Of a stretch of DNA of 64,000 bases, positions 18,151-26,500 are shown piece by piece (the first letter of the stretch is position 1; the number at the start of each line of letters is the position of its first letter). This DNA is from Enterobacter sp. RIT418 (GTDB taxonomy: Bacteria > Pseudomonadota > Gammaproteobacteria > Enterobacterales > Enterobacteriaceae), in NCBI RefSeq assembly GCF_003057745.1, contig NZ_QBJD02000012.1, positions 62,001-126,000 on the forward strand. Direction: 5' to 3'. Under the pieces are notes generated by a model. That model saw nothing but the letters and a program-made list of their open reading frames with translations, was not told the origin of the DNA and made no database searches. Position numbers and translations under genes: made by a program.

Positions 18151-19491
18151 CTACGCGATGCTCGCGACCTGCGAACGGTAGCGGAACATTTTGTAGAGCG
18201 TGGCGGCGGTGGCCAGCAGCGCGGGAACGCTCAGGAACATCAGGATGCTGTCCGCCTGCCACTGCAGCGAAAGCAGGTGCGCGCTGGTCAGGGTGCCCGC
18301 GACGCCGCCAAAGCGCCCGATGCCCTGCATCCAGGCGATGCCCGTCGCGCGGCAGTGGGTAGGATAAAACGTGGCGGCGAGGGTCTGCATGCCGGACTGC
18401 GCGCCGTTCATGGTAATCCCCATCACGAAGATCAGACCGCCGAACAGCACGATGTGGTTATGCTCCATGCCCAGCGCGAGGATTAGCAGCATGGTGATGA
18501 AAAAACCCCCGGTCACCACCCTGTGCGCTTCCCAGCGATCCATCATCCAGCCCGCGAGCAAGATCCCGGCGGTGCCGCCAAAGGTGAAGAGGGAGGTCAG
18601 CCACGCCGATTCCGCCAGCGGGTAGCCCATGCCGAGCATCAGCGTCGGCATCCAGCTTAGCAGCACGTAGTAAATCACCAGCCCCATGAAGTAGGTGGTC
18701 CAGAGCATCAGCGTGCCGGGCAGCCAGGGAAGGGCAAAGAGCTGCGCCACGCTGCCTTTCTTTTGCCCCGCGCCTGTCTCGGTAAGAAAGAACCCGCTCA
18801 CTTTTTCGACTGACTGCCCGGCAAACTGGCTGGCGATGCGCCGGATGCGCGCCGTCTCTTTTCCGCGCTGCACCAGATACTTCACCGACTCCGGCAGCAG
18901 CAGCGCCAGCAGCACCGTCAGCACGAGCGGCGCGACGGCGCCGAGCAGCAGCACGCTTTTCCAGCCGTGATGCGGAATCAGCCATGAGGAGATTGCCCCT
19001 CCGCCCGCCGCGCCGAGGGGAAAGCCGCAGTACATGGTATTAATCGCCATCGCGCGGCAGCGCTGCGGCGCAAATTCCGAGATCAGCGTAATGGCGTTAG
19101 GCATTGCCGCGCCCAGCCCGAGGCCGGTTAAAAAGCGCCAGAGGGTGAGGGTGTTCAGGCTTTGCGCCCAGGCGGTTCCCAGGCTGGAAAGGCCAAAAAA
19201 CAGGCAGGAGAAAACGAGCACGCGCTTGCGCCCGACGCGGTCCGACACCGGCCCGGCAACCAGCGCACCAAGTGACAGGCCCAGCAGAGCAGCGCTGACC
19301 ACGGGGCCGAGGTCCTGTCTGGCGATCCCCCATTCGGCCGAGAGCGTTGGGGCGATATAGCCCATCGCGGCGGTGTCGAATCCGTCGATCGCCAAAACCA
19401 AAAATCCCAGCACGATCAGCATCCAGTGGAATCGTGAGAAGGGGCTATCGTCGATCACCTGCTGGATATCCACCTTGCCTGAATACGCCAT
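18151..19491 (-). CDS. MFS transporter, aromatic acid:H+ symporter (AAHS) type
   Basis: A 446-residue transporter with 12 predicted membrane helices. The AAHS-type signature is GFDTAAMGYIAP in helix 1, where an Asp is needed for aromatic acid uptake. GPVSDRVGRKRVL in loop 2-3 and DRWEAHRV in loop 8-9 are the MFS loops. Relatives carry benzoate, 4-hydroxybenzoate or 3-hydroxyphenylpropionate, but no catabolic gene is nearby, so the substrate is open. It is an insertion relative to E. coli, where trmL adjoins lldD. GAGGG 6 nt before the ATG supports the start. Confidence 0.82.
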   Translation of the reverse strand: MAYSGKVDIQQVIDDSPFSRFHWMLIVLGFLVLAIDGFDTAAMGYIAPTLSAEWGIARQDLGPVVSAALLGLSLGALVAGPVSDRVGRKRVLVFSCLFFGLSSLGTAWAQSLNTLTLWRFLTGLGLGAAMPNAITLISEFAPQRCRAMAINTMYCGFPLGAAGGGAISSWLIPHHGWKSVLLLGAVAPLVLTVLLALLLPESVKYLVQRGKETARIRRIASQFAGQSVEKVSGFFLTETGAGQKKGSVAQLFALPWLPGTLMLWTTYFMGLVIYYVLLSWMPTLMLGMGYPLAESAWLTSLFTFGGTAGILLAGWMMDRWEAHRVVTGGFFITMLLILALGMEHNHIVLFGGLIFVMGITMNGAQSGMQTLAATFYPTHCRATGIAWMQGIGRFGGVAGTLTSAHLLSLQWQADSILMFLSVPALLATAATLYKMFRYRSQVASIA

Positions 19492-19610
19492 ACGCTACCC
19501 TCTGTTGTGGTGTTTTAAATGTTCTTGTATTTGCCTGTATATACATTTGCGATCGCCACCAGGATGTCAAATTTAGTTATCTGAAATGTTATGTGGGTGT
19601 TATTTTGCGC
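19492..19610 (-). promoter_or_regulatory. Upstream region of the MFS gene with a perfect palindrome
   Basis: The gap between the lldD terminator and the transporter start. TGTATATACA (19536-19545) is a perfect 10-bp palindrome about 45 nt upstream of the start, where an operator would sit. The cognate regulator is not evident. Confidence 0.35.
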
Positions 19611-19645
19611 AAAAAAAAGCGTTCAGCCGAAGGTGGGCTGAACGC
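19611..19645 (-). terminator. Rho-independent terminator of lldPRD
   Basis: On the minus strand GCGTTCAGCC pairs with GGCTGAACGC around a 7-nt loop and is followed by eight T residues. It lies 21 nt downstream of the lldD stop. Confidence 0.92.
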
Positions 19646-19666
19646 GTGAAGCAAAAATGGAATGGA

Positions 19667-20854
19667 TTAGGCAGCGCTGCCCTGAGACAGCTGGGCAAGA
19701 CCGGCAGGCAGCTTGCTCAGCTCCTGCACCAGCGAATCACGGCTGATCTCGCTGATGTTCTTCGCACCGGTCAGCGTCATCGCCACCTTCATCTCCTTCT
19801 CAACCAGGTCCAGCAGGTTTGCGACGCCCGCCTGCCCGGCGGTCGCTAAGGCATACAGATACGCGCGCCCCAGCAGCACGCTGTCTGCACCCAGCGCGAT
19901 CATGCGCACCACGTCAAGGCCGTTGCGAATGCCGCTGTCGGCCAGAATCGTAATATCACCTTTAACCGCGTCTGCAATCGCCGGTAATGCGCGGGCGGAG
20001 GAGAGCACGCCGTCAAGCTGGCGGCCGCCGTGGTTAGAGACCACAATGCCGTCCGCGCCGAAGCGCACCGCGTCGCGGGCGTCTTCCGGATCGAGAATGC
20101 CTTTGATCACCATCGGGCCGTCCCAAAACTCTCGGATCCACTCGAGATCTTTCCAGGAAATCGACGGATCGAAGTTATTCGCCAGCCAGCCGATGTAGTC
20201 TTCCAGCCCGGTTGGCTTGCCGAGATAGGCGGAGATATTGCCCAGATCGTGCGGGCGACCGTTAAGGCCGACGTCCCACGCCCACTGCGGATGCGTCACC
20301 GCCTGCCAGTAGCGGCGTATGGCGGCGTTCGGGCCGCTCATGCCGGAGTGCGCATCGCGGTAGCGCGCGCCCGGCGTCGGCATGTCGACGGTGAACACCA
20401 GCGTCGAGCAGCCCGCCGCTTTAGCGCGCTCGAGGGCGTTACGCATAAAGCCGCGGTCGCGCAGCACGTACAGCTGGAACCACATCGGACGCTTAATGGT
20501 GGGTGTAACCTCTTCAATCGGGCACACGGAAACGGTGGAGAGCGTGAACGGTATCCCTTTGGCATCCGCTGCGGCGGCGGCCTGCACCTCACCCCGGCGG
20601 GCGTACATGCCGCACAGGCCGACGGGGCCGAGCGCAACGGGCATCGAGAGCGTTTCGTTGAACAGCTTCGTCTCAAGGCTCAGGTCGGACATATTCTTCA
20701 GCACGCGCTGGCGCAGGGCCACGTCCGACAGGTCTTCCACGTTGCGGCGCAGGGTATGCTCCGCATAGGCCCCGCCGTCGATATAGTGGAACAGGAACGG
20801 CGGTAAGATGCGCTGCGCCGCGGCGCGATAGTCACTGGCTGCTGAAATAATCAT
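19667..20854 (-). CDS. lldD: L-lactate dehydrogenase (FMN, quinone-dependent)
   Basis: A 395-residue member of the FMN alpha-hydroxy-acid oxidase family that oxidises L-lactate to pyruvate at the inner membrane. The catalytic His is H275 in [14 protein letters not shown] contacts include [10 protein letters not shown] and [15 protein letters not shown]. It is the last gene of lldPRD and overlaps lldR by 4 nt (ATGA). Confidence 0.97.
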   Translation of the reverse strand: MIISAASDYRAAAQRILPPFLFHYIDGGAYAEHTLRRNVEDLSDVALRQRVLKNMSDLSLETKLFNETLSMPVALGPVGLCGMYARRGEVQAAAAADAKGIPFTLSTVSVCPIEEVTPTIKRPMWFQLYVLRDRGFMRNALERAKAAGCSTLVFTVDMPTPGARYRDAHSGMSGPNAAIRRYWQAVTHPQWAWDVGLNGRPHDLGNISAYLGKPTGLEDYIGWLANNFDPSISWKDLEWIREFWDGPMVIKGILDPEDARDAVRFGADGIVVSNHGGRQLDGVLSSARALPAIADAVKGDITILADSGIRNGLDVVRMIALGADSVLLGRAYLYALATAGQAGVANLLDLVEKEMKVAMTLTGAKNISEISRDSLVQELSKLPAGLAQLSQGSAA

Positions 20855-21624
20855 GCGTTGTTCTCCCTGGAAATATCACTTTCACCGGGCAGACGGGTAA
20901 TACGCGCCTGTCGTGCCTGGTCTTCATCAAATCGTTTAATGGTGGTGTGCACGAAGCTCAGGTGAGCCATCATCGCTTTGCGCGCGGCGTCGGCGTCACC
21001 GTCCAGAATGGCGTTAAGAATCGCCTCGTGCTGTTCGGTCAGCCGCGCGAACACGGGCGGGACCAGATACATGCGCTGGCGGCTCTGCTTCACGGAGGAT
21101 TGCAGCAGGTCGAAGAAGCCGCGCATGGTCTGCAGCAGAACGATGTTGTGCGACGCCTCGGCAATCGCCAGGTGGAAGCGTACGTCCGCCTGGGACGCAA
21201 TGTCCGGATCGCTGCTTTGCGTGGCCTCGAAGCAGGCTCTGAGCTTCTCTTTATCGGCGTCGGTGGCGCGTATCGCCGCGTGCCAGGCGGTGCTGGCCTC
21301 AATGGCGTGGCGGGCTTCAAGAATATCGAAGCTGTAGTCCGGGTCGTTCTCCAGCAGCGTTTTCAGCGGCTGAACGATATTTTGCTCGGACCAGTCGTCG
21401 TGCTGCCAGCGCACAAAGGTGCCGCCGCCGCGGCGGCTCACCAGCAGCCCTTCGTTGACCAGCGTGGCGAGCGCCTCGCGCAGGGAATTACGCGATACGC
21501 CCAGCTGGGCGGCAAGCTGGCGCTCGGCGGGCAGCTTCATGCCCGCCTCCAGCTGTTGTTCTTCAATCAGCGCCCGCACGCGAGAGGCAATCTCGTCGGA
21601 CAGGCGCCTGGGCATCACTATCAT
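20851..21624 (-). CDS. lldR: Lactate-responsive GntR-family regulator LldR
   Basis: A 257-residue FadR-type regulator. The N-terminal winged helix-turn-helix (about 5-75) includes [20 protein letters not shown]; the C-terminal FCD ligand domain includes [14 protein letters not shown] with the metal-binding His residues. E. coli LldR represses lldPRD without lactate and helps activation with it. It overlaps lldP and lldD by 4 nt on each side (ATGA). Two matching operator sites lie upstream of lldP. Confidence 0.95.
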   Translation of the reverse strand: MIVMPRRLSDEIASRVRALIEEQQLEAGMKLPAERQLAAQLGVSRNSLREALATLVNEGLLVSRRGGGTFVRWQHDDWSEQNIVQPLKTLLENDPDYSFDILEARHAIEASTAWHAAIRATDADKEKLRACFEATQSSDPDIASQADVRFHLAIAEASHNIVLLQTMRGFFDLLQSSVKQSRQRMYLVPPVFARLTEQHEAILNAILDGDADAARKAMMAHLSFVHTTIKRFDEDQARQARITRLPGESDISRENNA

Positions 21625-23276
21625 GGAATCATCCAGGTTAAGACATAGGCCTGCAGCGTGGTGATGACGCCCACCATGCAGGTAAATATCAGGCTGTGTT
21701 TAACGGTAAAGCGGAACAGGTCCGACTCTTTGCCGACCAGGCCAACCGCCGCGCAGGCGATAGCGATGGACTGCGGAGAGATCATCTTGCCGGTTACGCC
21801 GCCGGTGGTGTTAGCCGCAACCAGCAGGACGTCCGAGACGCCAATTTGCTGCGCGGCGGTGGCCTGCAGCGCGGCGAACAGCGCGTTAGACGAGGTATCT
21901 GAGCCCGTCAGGAACACCCCCAGCCAGCCGAGGAACGGCGAGAAGAAGGTGAACGCGTGTCCGGTATGGGCCAGGGCCAGCGCCAGCGTGGACGACAGGC
22001 CGGAGTAGTTCGAGATAAACGCGAACGCCAGCACCATCCCGATGGAGTAGATCGGCAGCGCGAGCTCTTTCAGCGTGCTGGCAAAGGTCTGCACCGCGGC
22101 GGCAGGCTTCATGCGCAGCCACACCACGGAAAGGAGTGCCGCAAACAGGATGGCCGTGCCGGTGGCGGAGAACCAGTCGAACTTGAACACCGCAGCATAC
22201 GGCGTGGCGTCGTGAACCACCGGCGGCATGCGCGCGACCATCTTGTCGAGGAACGGCACGGAGACGTTAATCACCATGTCGTACAGCGCGCCGCCCGGAG
22301 CGAACAGCGCTTTAAACGGCGGGATGCTCCACAGCGTAACGGTCGCGGTCAGGAACAGGAAAGGCGACCAGGCGCGAATAATCTGCCCCGGCGTATAGCC
22401 CGTGCGGGCAAGGGTCTGATCCACGTGGGACGCGCCCATATCGGCAAAGCGGAAGATGCGCACAGGCTGCCAGCGCTTCAGGAACAGCGTCAGGCATACC
22501 AGCGAGACCAGCGATGAGATAATGTCCGGCAGCTCGGGGCCGAGGAAGTTGGAGCTGAGGTACTGGGCGATGGCGAACGAACCGCCGGCGACCATCACCG
22601 CGGGCCAGGTCTCCTTCACGCCGCGCCAGCCGTCCATAATCGCCATGATCCAGAACAGCACGATAATGGTCAGGAACGGCAGCTGGCGGCCCACCATCTG
22701 GCCAATCTCGAAGCTGTCCAGCCCGGTTACCTGTCCGGCCACCAGGATCGGAATACCCATCGCGCCAAACGCCACCGGCGCGGTGTTCACAATCAGGCAC
22801 AGCCCGGCGGCATACAGCGGATTAAAGCCCAGCCCGACCAGCAGCGCGGCGGTGATCGCCACCGGTGCGCCAAAGCCTGCCGCACCTTCCAGAAACGCCC
22901 CGAAGGAGAAGCCGACAATCAGCATCTGCAGGCGCTGGTCCGGCGTGATGGAGAGAATCGACGAGCGGATGATGTCAAACTGCCCGGTTTTCACCGAGAT
23001 TTTGTAGACAAACACCGCCGCGATGATGATCCACGCAATCGGCCACAGGCCGTAGAAAAAGCCATACACGACCGATGCCAGCGCGCGGTCGACGGGCATT
23101 TTGTAGAAGAACAGCGCCACCAGCAGCGCGATGGCGACGGTATAGGTTGCGGCAAGATAGCCCTTCAGCTTGAGCTTAATCAGCGCAAAGAAGAAGAACA
23201 GGATCGGTAGCGATGCGATCAGGCTCGACAGCCAGATATTTCCGGCCGGGTCGTAGTTTTGTTGCCAGAGGCTCAT
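21621..23276 (-). CDS. lldP: L-lactate permease LldP
   Basis: A 551-residue lactate:H+ symporter of the LctP family with 12 or more membrane helices. [17 protein letters not shown] and [16 protein letters not shown] are family signatures. ATG 23276 ([15 protein letters not shown]) has AGGAG 6 nt upstream and gives the E. coli length; an upstream in-frame start would add 17 unrelated residues. First gene of lldPRD. Confidence 0.96.
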   Translation of the reverse strand: MSLWQQNYDPAGNIWLSSLIASLPILFFFFALIKLKLKGYLAATYTVAIALLVALFFYKMPVDRALASVVYGFFYGLWPIAWIIIAAVFVYKISVKTGQFDIIRSSILSITPDQRLQMLIVGFSFGAFLEGAAGFGAPVAITAALLVGLGFNPLYAAGLCLIVNTAPVAFGAMGIPILVAGQVTGLDSFEIGQMVGRQLPFLTIIVLFWIMAIMDGWRGVKETWPAVMVAGGSFAIAQYLSSNFLGPELPDIISSLVSLVCLTLFLKRWQPVRIFRFADMGASHVDQTLARTGYTPGQIIRAWSPFLFLTATVTLWSIPPFKALFAPGGALYDMVINVSVPFLDKMVARMPPVVHDATPYAAVFKFDWFSATGTAILFAALLSVVWLRMKPAAAVQTFASTLKELALPIYSIGMVLAFAFISNYSGLSSTLALALAHTGHAFTFFSPFLGWLGVFLTGSDTSSNALFAALQATAAQQIGVSDVLLVAANTTGGVTGKMISPQSIAIACAAVGLVGKESDLFRFTVKHSLIFTCMVGVITTLQAYVLTWMIP

Positions 23277-23350
23277 GCAGGTCTCCTGAGGACCCCACAT
23301 CGCGATCGGCGGTGAGTCTATGCCCATCTCTGCGTCACGCGCTGTGTAAA

Positions 23351-23491
23351 AGTGGTCCTGCCAATATTGTATTGTAGGGTGAATGACAATGAATGGTTAA
23401 TCAGATGTTATGGATGAGCAATGGTTTTGTGAGTGGAATTAATGGAAGTGTGAACCAGGGAAGGAGGTAAGGGCGGATTGGTTGGGCCAAT
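23351..23491 (-). promoter_or_regulatory. lldP control region: two LldR-type operators, ArcA-type repeat, promoter
   Basis: The proximal site is TGG-N5-CCA within 23351-23365 and the distal site is ATTGG-N5-CCAAT at 23477-23491. Their centres are 126 bp apart, close to the spacing of the two LldR operators in E. coli (about -105 and +22). Between them a direct repeat GGTTA (23395-23399) and TGTTA (23406-23410), 11 bp apart, fits ArcA-P binding. The minus-strand hexamer TACAAT (23376-23371) is a good -10 just upstream of the proximal operator. Protein assignments are inference from the known E. coli operon. Confidence 0.65.
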
Positions 23492-23553
23492 TTGCGGTGG
23501 GGCATTCTTATCGAATGCCCCTGCTTTAAGATTTTTTTACTTGCAACTGCTTA

Positions 23554-26500
23554 TTAGCTCACGCTCCGCATATCTTGACCTTCTTCAGCAACAAGAAGAT
23601 GGTCACTTTTCCTGAGTTGATGACCCTCAATTTGATTTTCAATAACGTCTGTTATGACTCTCTTCAGAACGCTGCTTGTTGATTTAAAACCGAGCATCCG
23701 TGAGACAGACGTGACAATTTCATCTTCAGTTGCGCCTAGGCTCGTTTTGACGATCTCAAGCACGCCGTGGGCAATTTCTTTCGGTGCAATCATCTCTGGC
23801 TTACGTAAACCTGCAGAAATGACATTTTGCCTGTTACGCAGTTGTACAATTGAATCCTTATAGAAAAAGAAGCCATCCTCTTGATAGATTTTGCCTTTTT
23901 GACACGCCTTTTGTGCGGCTACACTTACGGCACTTTCAATGCGTGCGCCTGCCCGCCCTAATCCCCAGGCTGTGCGAAGTCGCGTAACAATTTCACTTAA
24001 ATGGACTGGTGCTTCTATCGAAACAATATGTTCGATCATATCTGCCAATAGGTTCGTGGGCATTTCATGGAGTACATAGCCTGGATTAGCTTTAGGCTGT
24101 GATTCCTCATAATTAACGAACAGCTCATTTGCTGGTTCTGTTCTACCTAACCCAACCTCAACGACGTTTTCTCGTTCCACCGTAACTATCTCAATGTTAA
24201 CCGCACGCGTCTCCTTTGACTTATGTTCGGCGCGGTTAATAAGCTCTGCTTTGGCATTATCGATGGCATTAATTACCCGCTGCAGTTGTTCCTCTGGGCG
24301 CTGGAACCAATCCGTGCTCCAGATGCGATGGATATTCCATCCATGGTCTTCGAGAACGGCCTGACGCAGACGATCGCGCTCCCGCGCTGAGCGAGAAGAG
24401 TGATAGGCGCTACCATCGCATTCGATACCCAGAATATAACGTCCCGGTAATTCGGAATCGGCGATGGCTAAATCAATAAAGAATCCTGCAATTCCAACCT
24501 GTGGATGTACCTGATAGCCACGAGCCTGAAGCGCTGACGCCACCTGTTCCTCAAATACGCTATCCATTGGTCGTCCGGAATGTGTTGCCAAAGATAAACG
24601 TCCAGTACGGGCATATTGAAGAAACAGTTTGAAGGCCATTACGCCAATCCCTTTTGCACGTTCCAGATCGATGTCTTCATCGGTAATGGATGCAAATACC
24701 TCACAGCGACGTTTGGCACGACTTATGAGTACATTGAGACGCCTTTCGCCACCTTTTGAACCCAATGGCCCAAATCGCATCGCAAGATAGCCTTGCGCAT
24801 TTCGCGCGTAACCAACGGAAATCATAATTACATCGCGCTCATCGCCCTGAATGTTCTCAAGGTTTTTTATGAAGAAGGGCTCGCCAGGGTGAGCCTGGAA
24901 GAAATCCTCGTACTGCGGGTTAAGTCGACGAAGCAATTCGAGTTCGTCCTGAATGGCTTTACGCTGTGAAACGGAAAACGTGGCGACTCCAAGCGACAAT
25001 TCAGGATGTTGTTGAACATGTTCAAGTATTGCATGGGCAATTCGTTTTGCCTCAGTAGGGTTTGCGTTGGTTGTTCCCGATTCAAACACACCATTTTCAA
25101 CGTGATGGAAACGTAATCCCATCCCTGCCTCTTCCGTATAAGGGCTAGGAACGATGAAAAGTTTATTTTCATAAAACTGGCTATTCGAAACCGCAATCAA
25201 TGATTGATGACGGCTACGATAGTGCCAGCGTAGCATGCGCTGCGGTAGGCCTCTGGCAACAAATAAACCCAATATGCTCTCTATATCAGATACCTGTGTT
25301 GATTCATCGTCGTCGTCGTTGCTTGCTTCGGTCATATGAGAGAAGAAACTGGTTGGTGGTAATTGCCTTTCATCACCCACAACAACAACTTGCTCGCAGC
25401 GTGCAATGGCGCCAATAGCGTCAACAGGCTGGATCTGGCTGGCTTCATCCATAACAAGTAAATCAAATGTTTGCTTTCCTGGAACCAGGAATTGCGCAAC
25501 GGAGAGTGGACTCATCATCATGACAGGTTTTAATGCCTGGATAGCCGGCCCCGCTTTTAACATCAGTTGACGGATCGGCATATGGCCACGCTTTCTTGCC
25601 ATTTCTGATCGTAAAATTCCAACCGGGCCTGCTGCCCCTGTTTTCGATGGAATACGGCGATGATGCGCGCGAACAACTTCCAGGCATGAGGATTTGATTC
25701 GCCGTAAGTCCATTTCAGCAAAGTGGCTTACTTTACGGCTATGAAGATCGCCATCAAAACGTGATAAGGATGGCGTTTTATCGGCCATCAGTTTGAAAAG
25801 TGATTCATAGTAGGTGTATTCAACTGACGCGTAGCATTCGGTAAGTTTTAAGCGACCATCCTCCAATCTTGCTACAACGTCGGAAAGTCCTTTTTGTTTA
25901 GCCTTGGTACTTCGTTGTCTCCACGAAACCCATTTTGATAATTGCTCAGAATGTTCAATCCATGAAGCCAGTTTGCTTTTTGCAATTGCAAGGGGTAACG
26001 CTTCTTGTGCGTCGCATTTAAAGAGATCTTCGACGGTTGTGCTGAGTTCTTTTGCAAGTTCTGCGAATGTTGCAGTAATTGATGCATTGGTATTAGCAAG
26101 ATCCGTGGCGGTGTTCATTAGCTCATCGCGATCTTTGATAGTGGCACTGATAAAACGTAAGTCACCTTGGTTTGCAATCCATTCAAAATCGCGTAAGAGT
26201 TTTGGCCAAATGGATTGGTAACCTGCCCATGACGAACCAAACGCTGCACAACCTAACTCAGCTTGCGATTCAATAGCTTTCTTTTGATATTGAAGCTCGA
26301 TAATTTTCTTAATTAAAACAAGCCGTTCATCAAGATGGTCAACAGGCTCTACCAAAACCTGATGCGAAGTTGTATCAATATGAATGAGTTTTTGTACCAT
26401 CGCTTCAATGAAGCTTACAGGCACGCGCTTTACGGAGTAGTGATTATCAAACCAGGCTTCGGGTAATGCACCAAAGGCTTTCCACAGCTGATTAAGTTCA

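Noticed and set aside
23499-23521. GGGGCATTC/GAATGCCCC hairpin as terminator of the large helicase-nuclease gene
   Set aside because: A good stem, but no T-tract follows on the minus strand, and it abuts the distal LldR-type operator, so its role is undecided and I did not list it as a terminator.
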